Numbered from the stretch's first letter, positions 15,377-23,945 are shown. The stretch: DNA of 39,604 nucleotides from Bacillus sp. Xin1 (GCF_013314535.1 NZ_JABUAE010000036.1:1-39604); one strand, 5' to 3'. The notes: generated by a model from the sequence alone, not told the origin. A program made the numbers and translations.

Positions 15377-15481
15377 TTTATAGGTTATTTTCAATTGAAG
15401 GATCTTCAACACATACAAGGACACCTCGCTCAAATTGAACGGATAAAGAAAGCATATCAAGAGAGCAAAGTGACCTATTAA
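15377..15481 (+). pseudogene. C-terminal coding scar, unidentified
   Basis: The open frame reads QLKDLQHIQGHLAQIERIKK AYQESKVTY and stops. It is a strongly coiled-coil-like, protein-quality sequence with no start. It may be the tail of an accessory recombination or DNA-binding protein, but I cannot assign a family. It lies just inside the right repeat cluster. Confidence 0.35.
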
Positions 15482-15572
15482 CTAACGGAAGCGACAGTTC
15501 CACTTGCTCGTTTATTAAGGTTATTAGTATCAATTTGACCAAACATTATTCCAAAGCTACATTAATAAAACA

Positions 15573-15710
15573 CACGGCAAGCTTATGGGTTAATAATTAA
15601 CTCACGGCCAATTTATGCTTCCAATTCCGTTGAATAATTAGATAATCACCTACAAAAATAAGTGTTTTCTGGCCAACTTATGCTTCCAACTGCGGCCAAC
15701 TTATAGGTAA
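15573..15710. repeat. Right cluster of CGGCCAACTTATGCTTCC repeats
   Basis: There are four copies: CACGGCAAGCTTATGGGTTAA (diverged, 15573), CACGGCCAATTTATGCTTCC (15603), CTGGCCAACTTATGCTTCCA (15669) and TGCGGCCAACTTATAGGTAA (15691, diverged tail). The two central copies have the same orientation as the left-cluster copies 14059 and 14085, about 1.5 kb away. Confidence 0.7.
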
Positions 15711-15736
15711 AGTGACACACAATAAAAATTCCAGTA

Positions 15737-15783
15737 TTTACAAAGTAACTACTCTCGTTATAAAATTAGACTGAACGGTCGGT
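15737..15783 (+). promoter_or_regulatory. SigA promoter with TetR-type operator
   Basis: The -35 is TTTACA (15737-15742), the spacer is 16 nt, and the -10 is TATAAA (15759-15764). Immediately downstream, ACTGAACGGTCGGT (15770-15783) is an imperfect palindrome of the ACYGACCGTTCAGT type bound by many TetR/AcrR repressors. A repressor there would block initiation. No TetR gene is present in the window. Confidence 0.55.
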
Positions 15784-15810
15784 TTTCAATTTGTTATAGG
15801 AGTGGATAAT

Positions 15811-16695
15811 ATGAAAGATCACATCATAACTTTACAAGATGGGCGCAAGTTAGCCTACATTGAATATGGTAAAACAAATGGATTACCAGTCATGCTATTC
15901 CACGGTACACCCGGTTCAAGAATTTGGTCATTAACAGATGATATGGTAGCCAAACGATTAGGGATACGACTTCTTTCAATAGATAGACCTGGCTATGGGC
16001 TCTCTGATCCAAAACGGAATCGAACTGTTCTGGATTGGGCAGAAGATGTAAATGAATTAGCAGATCAACTAAAGCTCCAAACTTTTTCTATTATAGGTAT
16101 TTCCGGAGGAGGCGCTTATGCAGCTGCTTGTGCTTATAAAATCCCTGAACGTTTACAATCCGTACAGATGGTTTCTAGTGCAACTCCGTTTGAGAATGAG
16201 AAGCCGCCAGCTAGTATGTGCCGTGAAAATCGGATTGCTTTCTTTCTCTCCAAACGATTACCTTTGCTATTAAAATGGGTATATCGTACTCAAAAAAAGC
16301 AAATCGAAAAGAACCCTGAAAAATATATACAGGGGATGAAAAAGGGGAATGCCCATTTATGCAAATGGGATCAACAATATCTTCAAACAGATGAAGATAT
16401 TAAGTTAACTATGATCCATATGAAAGAGGCGTTGAGAAATAGTGTAGATGAAGCAGTAGCAGAACCTGCTCTCTTAGCAAAATATTGGGGGTTTAATTTT
16501 CAAGATATTTCTATCCCTATCCATATTTGGCATGGTACAGCCGACACTTTATCTTCAATAGAAGAAATAAAAAAAGTAGCCTCAGTGACCTCTCATATAA
16601 CAACACATTATATGAAAGATGCAGGACATTTCTTACCTGACGATCCTGACATATGGGAATCTATTTTACAAACAATTATCCAAGATACAAAGTAA
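15811..16695 (+). CDS. Alpha/beta hydrolase
   Basis: 294 aa. The oxyanion hole is HGTPGSRIW (about 31-39), the nucleophile is S98 in GISGGGAYA, and the catalytic His is in KDAGHFLPDDP near the C-terminus. There is no signal peptide. AGGAG is 8 nt upstream of the ATG at 15811 (preferred over the in-frame GTG at 15802). The upstream TetR-type operator suggests induction by a small molecule, so a detoxifying or degradative esterase/lactonase role is plausible. The stop codon lies 2 bp before the left end of IS240 copy B; the protein is intact but its terminator was lost. Confidence 0.88.
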   Translation: MKDHIITLQDGRKLAYIEYGKTNGLPVMLFHGTPGSRIWSLTDDMVAKRLGIRLLSIDRPGYGLSDPKRNRTVLDWAEDVNELADQLKLQTFSIIGISGGGAYAAACAYKIPERLQSVQMVSSATPFENEKPPASMCRENRIAFFLSKRLPLLLKWVYRTQKKQIEKNPEKYIQGMKKGNAHLCKWDQQYLQTDEDIKLTMIHMKEALRNSVDEAVAEPALLAKYWGFNFQDISIPIHIWHGTADTLSSIEEIKKVASVTSHITTHYMKDAGHFLPDDPDIWESILQTIIQDTK

Positions 16696-16697
16696 AC

Positions 16698-17535
16698 GAT
16701 TCTGGTGCAAGAAATCTAGTAAACTTAGACATACTGATACTACTACTCTAAAAAAGGAGCATGATCAGTATGGAAAACCAAAATTTATTCAAATGGGAAC
16801 ATTATCAGCCTGACATTATTTTGCTAACTGTAAGATGGTACCTACGGTACAATCTCAGTTTTCGTGATTTGGTGGAAATGATAAAGGAACGCGGGTTATC
16901 CATTTCTCATACAACGATTATGCGTTGGGTTCATCAGTATGATCCTGAATTGGACAAACGGATTCGGCGTTACTTCAAACAAACAAATGACTCTTGGAGA
17001 GTTGATGAAACATATATTAAAGTAAAAGCGCAATGGATGTACCTGTATTGTGCTGTTGATTCGAAAGGAAACACAATCGATTTTTGCCTAAGCAAAACAA
17101 GAGATCAGAAGGCTGCAAAGCGCTTTTTCAAAGAAGCTTTGTGACCTTTTCATGTTTCAAAACCTCGTGTTATAACAGTCGATAAGAATCCAGATTATCC
17201 TATAGCAATTGAACAGTTGAAAAAAGAAAAAAGCATACCTGGTGGTATGCAACTTAGACAAAAAAAGTACTTGAATAACATAGTAGAACAAGATCATCGT
17301 TTTATAAAGAAGCGTATCCGTTCTATGCTAGTGCTCAAATTTTTTGACACAGCTATATCCATTCTTTCTGAAGTAGAAGCCATGCATATGATTACAAAAG
17401 AACAGATTGATTTACGGAATCAGTCTGTCCAAAATCAGAAAGAATTCATTCATCAATTGTTTGAACTTGCAGCATAAGATACGATTCCGTTAGGAATATA
17501 TGTACTTTATTCTCTTTTATTTTTGCACCAGAACC
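16698..17535 (+). mobile_element. IS240-type IS6-family element (copy B), inactivated
   Basis: 838 bp. The left end GATTCTGGTGCAAGAAAT carries two changes from the consensus terminal repeat. The right end TTTTTGCACCAGAACC is standard. The mutated left tip and the nonsense codon inside make it an immobile relic. Confidence 0.9.
16770..17477 (+). pseudogene. IS240 transposase with one nonsense codon
   Basis: I start it at MENQNLFKWEHYQPDII (AAGGAG 10 nt upstream). The frame is open through D79-type WRVDETYIKV to FFKEAL, then TGA at 17142-17144 where copy C has an Arg codon. The same frame then continues FHVSKPRVITVDKNPDYPI and NIVEQDHRFIKKR to the stop at 17475-17477. A single point lesion, so recent inactivation. 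Confidence 0.9.
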
Positions 17536-17590
17536 TTTCTCTGTACTACGTAACATAAAAAAACACTTCTTAATTAAATTTAAATAATTA

Positions 17591-17619
17591 GGTTGCGGTC
17601 TATGACAGCAACCCTGTCA
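17591..17619 (+). ncRNA. Possible H-type pseudoknot, unassigned
   Basis: GGTTGC (17591-17596) pairs with GCAACC (17608-17613), while TGACA (17603-17607) pairs with TGTCA (17615-17619) across it: a compact pseudoknot geometry. It does not match a riboswitch class I can name and could be chance. The remaining part of 17536-17636 shows nothing else. Confidence 0.25.
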
Positions 17620-17636
17620 CTACCCCATATAAAAAA

Positions 17637-17668
17637 ATAGATAAGACCAGGAACTCGATCTTATCTAT
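17637..17668 (-). terminator. Intrinsic terminator, minus-strand reading
   Basis: ATAGATAAGA / TCTTATCTAT stem. On the minus strand it is followed by TTTTTTTATATGG. Confidence 0.7.
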
Positions 17669-17831
17669 GGCATAAGGAGAAACAAATAGGGTGATAACCA
17701 TCACCTTTTCATTATATTACATTAAATGTTAATTTTTAATATTATTAATACGAATATTGGTAATATCCATATTGAGAAATATATTACTAATTTGTTTCCG
17801 GTATCAAAAGGTACACCTTTTGGAATAAAAC

Positions 17832-17869
17832 AAATAAGGAAAAATCTTCAAATAGATTTTACCTTATTT
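17832..17869. terminator. Terminator of the carbonic anhydrase gene
   Basis: AAATAAGGAAAAATCT pairs with AGATTTTACCTTATTT, a 16-bp stem with one mismatch. It lies 46 bp past the stop of the minus-strand carbonic anhydrase gene. Stretch 17670-17831 holds nothing I can name. Confidence 0.75.
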
Positions 17870-17915
17870 AATACCTTCTCTTAATTTAATTTGCTTTAGT
17901 AGGGGGCGATTTTAT

Positions 17916-18662
17916 TTATTCTTCGTGTTTTAATATTAGACGTTCGTTTAATGGTTGAATATCACGATTATTATTATTGTAATAGCTTTGGAAAGCTTCT
18001 ATTTGTACTTTTGAAACTTCTACCGGGTTTTTCATGACATACCATTCAACATTTTCTGAAAGTGGGGGAGTAGTCAATGAACCAAGGTAGTGATAATAAC
18101 TTTTGTTGGTAGGAAGCATAGCAGCAATATTGATTTCACCAACAGAAGTGTTCTTATCACCTTTTTTAATACTATCAATCACTTTTTTGAACCCTTGGTT
18201 TTCTGAACCTTCTTTAAAGAACACACCAATAACAGCTAGACGACCGTCTTGTGCTTTATTTACAAAATGAGCTTCAATTGGATAATGCTTATTATCAAGT
18301 GTATGCTCACTAGGTGCATGAAAATGGAATTGTGTTAAATCAAAGTAACGACCATTGATTTTTGCGGTTCCAGTAACGTCTACTTGGATACTGTGGCCAT
18401 TATCCACTTCATCAAGTACAGCATTATTATAGTTAAGTTCGATTGCTCCATTGTCTTTCATTTCCTGTGTCTTAGTTGTGTCAATGGCGATTGGTGATTG
18501 TGTATCGCCTGATTCAAACTCCCAATTTTTTTGATCTTTGTAATTCACTTCATGTGTTGCAGTTGTCTTTTCTTCTTTTTTGTCAGTTGAAGTTATGTTA
18601 TTACATCCTGTGATAAGTAGGGAAGATATCAGTAAACTTATCCACATAAAATTTACTTTCAT
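17916..18662 (-). CDS. Alpha-carbonic anhydrase lipoprotein
   Basis: 248 aa. The lipobox LITGC (C20) anchors it to the outer face of the membrane. The alpha-CA domain covers about 40-248: QSPIAI at 56-61, then the three zinc ligands H113 and H115 (QFHFHAPSEH) and H132 (EAHFVN), and the LGSLTTPPLSENVEW active-site strand with the hallmark TTPP. It interconverts CO2 and bicarbonate outside the cell. The GAAGGCGG site before the ATG is good. Single-gene unit with its own terminator. The gene appears intact. Confidence 0.93.
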   Translation of the reverse strand: MKVNFMWISLLISSLLITGCNNITSTDKKEEKTTATHEVNYKDQKNWEFESGDTQSPIAIDTTKTQEMKDNGAIELNYNNAVLDEVDNGHSIQVDVTGTAKINGRYFDLTQFHFHAPSEHTLDNKHYPIEAHFVNKAQDGRLAVIGVFFKEGSENQGFKKVIDSIKKGDKNTSVGEINIAAMLPTNKSYYHYLGSLTTPPLSENVEWYVMKNPVEVSKVQIEAFQSYYNNNNRDIQPLNERLILKHEE

Positions 18663-18872
18663 GTTACCGCCTTCTTTCTAAAAAATAGAGCACATATGAT
18701 ATATATATTGTATTCCTTTATGCTTTTAAATTCAAATACTTATGGAGTTCAGCCTATGTGGCCTAGTACTAGTGTTCTTGTAACCAGGGACAAAGTAATT
18801 TGTTTCATAACATAAACGAAGGTTTTAATAAACGGAAAAGTAGGGATTCAACAGCTGAAAAACGAAATAAAG
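18663..18872. other. Upstream region of carbonic anhydrase, interrupted by IS
   Basis: It must contain the minus-strand promoter of the carbonic anhydrase gene. I do not see a clear Zur box here, unlike at zinT. On the plus strand a short frame (18800 on) runs into IS copy 4 and is not convincing as a gene. Confidence 0.35.
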
Positions 18873-19681
18873 GGTTCTGTTGCAAAGTTTTCTACATGAA
18901 GCTACACTCTAGAAAACAGGACCTAGGAAAATCAGACATGAGATATTTTAAAGGAAAACAATTCAAGAAAGATATTATTTTAGTAGCCGTGGGCTACTAC
19001 TGTCGTTTTTCTTTAAGTTATCGCGATGTATCTGAAATCCTGAAAGAACGTGGTATTTCAGTTCACCCAACAACCATCATGCGATGGGTTCATGAATATG
19101 GAAATCTCATCTATCAAATTTGGAAAGTGAAAAATAAATCTGCACGCTTATCTTGGTATTTGGATGAGACTTATATCAAAGTTAAGGGAGAATGGCGTTA
19201 TCTCTATCGTGCAATTAATAAAGATGGGCACACATTGGATATTCAACTTCGTAAAAAACGGGATCATCAGGCTGCCTATACCTTCATGAAAAGATTAGTA
19301 AAACATTTTGGAGAACCTGCGGTTCTCACTACAGACAAAGCGCCGGCATTACTTTGCGCATTTAACAAATTAAGAAAACAAGAATTTTATCAAACTACAA
19401 TCCATTGTACAATCAAACATTTGAATAATCTCATAGAACAGGATCATAGACATGTAAAGAGACGTTTTTCCAAATCCGCAGGATTTCAAAATCTTCGTCA
19501 TGCTTCACGTACGATAAAAGGTATCGAGACTATTCATGCCCTATATAAACAAAGGCGAAGTCTTCAAAGAGACTCCGCCTTTTCAACGTATAATGAACTT
19601 CAACAATTATTAGCTACTTCCTAAACATTGTTCCTCATTTACCAACCTGTTTATGCTTTTTTCAAACTTTGCAACAGAACC
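18873..19681 (+). mobile_element. IS431-like IS6-family element (copy 4), intact
   Basis: 809 bp. Ends are GGTTCTGTTGCAAAGTTTTC and CAAACTTTGCAACAGAACC. It is almost identical to copy 5 (26534-27343), which lies in the opposite orientation about 6.9 kb away, so the two could move the intervening DNA. Flanking 8-mers (aaataaag / ccactggg) differ. Confidence 0.93.
18938..19624 (+). CDS. IS6-family transposase (copy 4), intact
   Basis: 228 aa from MRYFKGKQFKKDIILVAVGY. The triad is YLDETYIKV (D), LTTDKAPAL (D), LIEQDHRHVKRRF (E). All family signatures are present, so it is probably active. The frame is open further upstream into the terminal repeat, but the ATG at 18938 matches other copies. 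Confidence 0.93.
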   Translation: MRYFKGKQFKKDIILVAVGYYCRFSLSYRDVSEILKERGISVHPTTIMRWVHEYGNLIYQIWKVKNKSARLSWYLDETYIKVKGEWRYLYRAINKDGHTLDIQLRKKRDHQAAYTFMKRLVKHFGEPAVLTTDKAPALLCAFNKLRKQEFYQTTIHCTIKHLNNLIEQDHRHVKRRFSKSAGFQNLRHASRTIKGIETIHALYKQRRSLQRDSAFSTYNELQQLLATS

Positions 19682-19683
19682 CC

Positions 19684-20033
19684 ACTGGGAACTACTAAAG
19701 AATTACTTGATTCTTTTGAACGTGATTCACCTGGAATTTGGTTAATGGGTGCGTCCTTAGCTATCGTAGCGCTCGGAGGGGCAATTCTTACGCTGGGACT
19801 CATTCAGCACTGGGGAGAAATTTTTCCGCGTTGGTTTCCATTATGGTTACTTCAGCTGGTTTGATGTACATCCGGGGGTTTATTAATAAAGGGGGCCTAG
19901 ATCATAGGGGATGGGCATTGGAAGGTCCAGAGTTATTATGGCCAATTTGGGGGTGGCTCTGTTTGGTGCTACGATTGCTTATTATTATCAGAGGCGTAGT
20001 ACATGTAAATATTGCAAACAGGTTATAAAGTGA
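19684..20033 (+). pseudogene. Multi-TM membrane protein, 3' remnant
   Basis: Three frames joined by two frameshifts read LLDSFERDSPGIWLMGASLA ... ILTLGLIQHWGEIFPRWFP, then LMYIRGFINKGGLD ... WPIWGWL, then GATIAYYYQRRSTCKYCKQV and a stop at 20031. The LxQxWGExxPRWxP and C-terminal YYYRRR-CxxC style resembles uncharacterised bacterial membrane proteins. The 5' half is cut by IS copy 4. Non-functional. Confidence 0.65.
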
Positions 20034-20337
20034 AACTCCTATCTTTCTACAACAATGCAAAATAGAAGAGGGGAATATAGGAATTGAGAACTCTACATTA
20101 AACCCTTGTTTAATCGATAATTAAATATAATCCTAGAAGCTATTATAGTATTTATTTACAACATTGCGATCATATTAACGAAGAAACCAATATTGTCTTA
20201 TCAAAACTATAAGCAAACAAATGTTTGAATTCGATGAAAATCCTTATAAATACAAATTAAACATATTGATATTATATGAATTAAAATCTATAATAAATAT
20301 AGTGCAAAGATGCACCTTTTGAAAAAGAGTGAAAGTT
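20034..20337. other. AT-rich gene-free stretch
   Basis: Only a small hairpin, GTGCA-aaga-TGCAC (20302-20315), stands out. I see no gene. Confidence 0.35.
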
Positions 20338-20368
20338 AAAAAAGGGACCCCATATGGGTTCCTTTTTT
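20338..20368. terminator. Bidirectional intrinsic terminator
   Basis: AAAAAAGGGACCC / GGGTTCCTTTTTT with a 5-nt loop. It is symmetric, with A- and T-runs on both sides. Confidence 0.85.
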
Positions 20369-20464
20369 AATACATATAGCCAATCATAACTCTAGTCCAA
20401 CGATGGAAAATTATTGTTAATTTTATAAAGAAGGGGAGGCGCATAAATTAGTATTTTTTCTTAC

Positions 20465-20697
20465 ATCTCAAAATATAAGAATACTCTTCATTGTGAGATA
20501 GGAACAAAGTTTAATTCAAAATAGATACTAGCAATGAAAGAGAATTTCATCTCACAATATTAAGTCTTATTTAAATGATTATCCAACAGGTATATTAGAA
20601 AACTCTACATTATAATATTATTTATAAATATAATTAAAAAAAGAACAATTTCCTCTTTTTCATCTCAATAACATAATATCTCTATACATTTTGAGAT
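20465..20697. repeat. Cluster of five ATCTCANAAT-type sites
   Basis: Sites: ATCTCAAAAT (20465), ATTGTGAGAT (20490, inverted), ATCTCACAAT (20549), ATCTCAATAA (20662), ATTTTGAGAT (20688, inverted). 20465/20688 and 20490/20549 are perfect 10-bp inverted pairs. They lie in a stretch with no gene (20369-20883). This could be a protein-binding array or decayed element ends. Confidence 0.5.
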
Positions 20698-20883
20698 ATG
20701 GAATTTCACTCATTTTATAACTACCGATAATTTATCTTATGTTAACTAGATCGACGGGACATACCTCAGTATCAATGTTTTTCTAATTCCTACTTTCCCA
20801 GCGACACAAAAGTAACAACTGTTTTATTTTTCTATTAAGTTGTATTAGTAAACATTGTTGATAAATAAGTGTGCTAAAAACAA

Positions 20884-20908
20884 TAAAAAAGAGCTACCTC
20901 AGTAGCTC
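20884..20908 (-). terminator. Terminator of the phospho-beta-glucosidase pseudogene
   Basis: GAGCTAC-ctca-GTAGCTC stem, followed on the minus strand by TTTTTTATTG. It lies about 50 bp past the stop. Confidence 0.85.
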
Positions 20909-20957
20909 TCAACATAAGTATTTCCTTGGTAAAAAGAAAATTAATAGTAATAGATTT

Positions 20958-22390
<1,433 letters not shown>

Positions 22391-22412
22391 TTTGATTACC
22401 TCCAGAAATTTA

Positions 22413-23309
22413 TTAGTTCTCACTTGCTAGCATGTGTACAGCCGCCTCATGCATATCTTTCAAACCTGACACTTGAGCATATTCAGCAACGGTGATGCTA
22501 CTTGTTGTTAGAAGCTCGATAATATGTTCATCCATTCTTGCCCAAGTTTTACCACCAGCATTGTCATAAGCGTTGATTAACTTGGTTAGGCCATCTTTCC
22601 CAAAGAGTAGGTAATGCGATGTGAAATCTATAGACACGTCAGCTATCCCTACTTCTGTCCAATCTATTAAGCCAGTTACATTATTTTTCTTATCAATAAG
22701 GATGTGACCTGGATGTAAATCCCCATGTTTTACACCTACATGAGATGGCCAAAAAGAATCTTCAGCTAACCACGCTTGCCAGCGGTCCCATAAATTTTGA
22801 TTGACATGGTATTGTGCTTTCACGCGATCCATCCGTTGTTTCATGGAAGTTCTTATTTCACTAGCATCCAGAGTTTCAACACCGATATTATTAAATGCTT
22901 GCTGAGATAATGAGTGCAAATTAGCTAGAACTTGCCCTAATGAATAATAGTATTCAGATGGTACATTCTCTTCATCAAAGCTCCATACATAGCCTTGTTG
23001 TTCAATATCAATAGTAGCAGCAGGAACACCACGTAGTTGCTTGTAGGCAATTAAGTCTTCCGAAAAGATAGACCAATCAGGGACTTCAAAGCTTGCATGG
23101 CTATTAATAATTTCTAACGCTTTTTTCTCTTGTAGAGCATGTCTCATAGATTCTGATCTACGTGGAATCCTCAGTATCCATTGATCACCGTTTTGTTCCT
23201 TGGCATGTGCCACCTGAAAGTCAACGCCTGACTCATTAATTTTTATTGTATCTTCTAAGATATTTAGGCCTTTCTTATTTGCCAATTGTTTAACTTTAAG
23301 TGTATTCAT
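22413..23309 (-). CDS. mph: Macrolide 2'-phosphotransferase (Mph family)
   Basis: 298 aa. Kinase fold with the catalytic loop HGDLHPGHILID (D197, H202), the Mph-specific HPGH block and the metal-binding D216 in GLIDWTEV; the N-lobe has WILRIPR (about 44-50) for ATP. This is the Mph(B)/Mph(L)-type pattern. The enzyme transfers phosphate from GTP/ATP to the desosamine 2'-OH of erythromycin-class drugs, inactivating them. I start it at the ATG 8 nt after GGAGG; the upstream TTG in frame is rejected. It sits at the end of a ~500-nt leader with a macrolide-arrest-like peptide and terminators, and behind a deleted ABC-F gene. The protein is intact. Confidence 0.92.
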   Translation of the reverse strand: MNTLKVKQLANKKGLNILEDTIKINESGVDFQVAHAKEQNGDQWILRIPRRSESMRHALQEKKALEIINSHASFEVPDWSIFSEDLIAYKQLRGVPAATIDIEQQGYVWSFDEENVPSEYYYSLGQVLANLHSLSQQAFNNIGVETLDASEIRTSMKQRMDRVKAQYHVNQNLWDRWQAWLAEDSFWPSHVGVKHGDLHPGHILIDKKNNVTGLIDWTEVGIADVSIDFTSHYLLFGKDGLTKLINAYDNAGGKTWARMDEHIIELLTTSSITVAEYAQVSGLKDMHEAAVHMLASEN

Positions 23310-23382
23310 TCTTATTTCCTCCAAATGTTCATTTTATTGTTACTGTCTAAAGGCAAAAAAATTATCTTTCACCTTAATTAAT

Positions 23383-23483
23383 TCATTTCAAGCTGGTTTG
23401 TTCTCCTCCACTCATTTGTCATAAAGGACGTTCTGGTACATTCTCCGCTACTATTTTTTCCAACAACACCAATATGATTAAAT
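23383..23483 (-). pseudogene. Scar of a deleted ABC-F ribosome-protection ATPase
   Basis: On the minus strand, HIGVVGKNSSGE (23476-23441) is a decayed Walker A (GVVGKNGSGKST). It is fused out of frame to ENVPERPL-stop-QMSGGEQTSLK (about 23445-23383), an ABC signature LSGGEQxxLK preceded by the NVPxRPxxQ spacing seen in VmlR-like proteins. About 100 codons between the two motifs and the whole second half are gone. It lies between the leader attenuators and mph, in the same direction. Such ABC-F proteins (Vml/Msr/Lsa type) displace ribosome-bound antibiotics. Confidence 0.6.
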
Positions 23484-23506
23484 CAGCGAAATCTAAAGCA
23501 TGTAAT

Positions 23507-23542
23507 CATAAAAAACCACAGACAGGCTTCTGTCTGTGGTTA
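23507..23542 (-). terminator. Attenuator-type terminator T2
   Basis: AACCACAGACAG / CTGTCTGTGGTT, a perfect 12-bp stem with a 4-nt loop. On the minus strand it is followed by TTTTTATG, directly ahead of the former ABC-F gene. It is a textbook intrinsic terminator inside the leader. Confidence 0.85.
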
Positions 23543-23601
23543 AGAGTAAACAAGGATATAGCAAATAGGCGTCTCTCTTTATATGAATGAAAAAGACATA
23601 G

Positions 23602-23629
23602 GAAAAAAGACAGATGCATATCTGCCTTT
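23602..23629 (-). terminator. Attenuator-type terminator T1
   Basis: On the minus strand AGGCAGAT-atgc-ATCTGTCT (8-bp stem with one GU pair) is followed by TTTTTTCC. It lies between the leader peptide region and T2. Confidence 0.65.
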
Positions 23630-23660
23630 CTTCATGTAAAAAGTGTACTTTTCCTTTGAA

Positions 23661-23790
23661 GATTATTAAAAATGTGCAGACTACTCCCGTTTACTCTGTT
23701 TTATGAAAACAGAGCCTTTGAACATATTAAGTTACTTAGTGTTCAAAGTTTGCTGACGTAGTCTTCCTGCATGCATCACCTTTAATAATC
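23661..23790 (-). ncRNA. Nested multibranch leader RNA
   Basis: Perfect paired segments: P0 TTTAATAATC/GATTATTAAA (23781-23790 with 23661-23670), P1 AGACTAC/GTAGTCT (23678-23684 with 23758-23764), P2 CTTTGAAC/GTTCAAAG (23716-23723 with 23741-23748), P3 CTCTGTTTT/AAAACAGAG (23694-23702 with 23706-23714). P1 encloses P2 and P3, a three-way junction. The 5' strand of P1 is the Arg-Leu-Arg codons of the leader peptide and the 5' strand of P2 is its Thr-Leu-Asn codons, so a stalled ribosome would prevent both helices. Confidence 0.7.
23732..23776 (-). CDS. Leader peptide MHAGRLRQQTLNTK, ErmD-leader-like
   Basis: A 14-codon ORF with AAAGGAGG upstream (13 nt to the ATG; 10 nt to an in-frame GTG at 23779 just before it). 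With the GTG as start it aligns with the ErmD leader MTHSMRLRFPTLNQ at M1, H3, R6-L7-R8 and T11-L12-N13. The Arg-x-Arg (+X+) motif is the known macrolide-dependent ribosome-arrest motif. It is the first ORF after the promoter of the mph transcript. Its likely role is to stall a macrolide-bound ribosome and switch the downstream RNA from termination to read-through. Confidence 0.8.
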   Translation of the reverse strand: MHAGRLRQQTLNTK

Positions 23791-23813
23791 CTCCTTTCAA
23801 TAATATAAGTAAT

Positions 23814-23842
23814 ACTATACTTTATTTATAAATAAATATCAA
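23814..23842 (-). promoter_or_regulatory. SigA promoter of the leader-mph transcript
   Basis: The -35 is TTGATA (23842-23837), the spacer is exactly 17 nt, and the -10 is TATAGT (23819-23814), minus strand. Transcription would start near 23807, giving about 500 nt of leader before mph. Confidence 0.8.
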
Positions 23843-23907
23843 TAAAGACACCAAATATAATATCCCATTAAGATTAACTACAGATTCCCTGAACCTTTAA
23901 TTTTCTG

Positions 23908-23945
23908 CTTAGCGTATAATTTCCGCGTTTTGTCGGCAGGAACCC
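23908..23945 (-). repeat. Tn3-family-type 38-bp terminal repeat, diverged
   Basis: On the minus strand it starts GGGTTCCTGCCGAC and ends TATACGCTAAG after exactly 38 bp. It matches the end at 7-44 at about 25 of 38 positions, with the inner part conserved. It faces left, opposite to that copy. An IS231/bcr1-like end abuts its tip. Confidence 0.5.

Noticed and set aside
14037-15710. CRISPR-like array
   Set aside because: The ~18-bp repeats occur in two small clusters with irregular spacing and mixed orientation, and no cas genes are present.
18800-18937. N-terminal extension of the IS copy 4 transposase
   Set aside because: The frame is open through the terminal repeat, but other copies start at the conserved MRYFKGK ATG, so the extension is chance.
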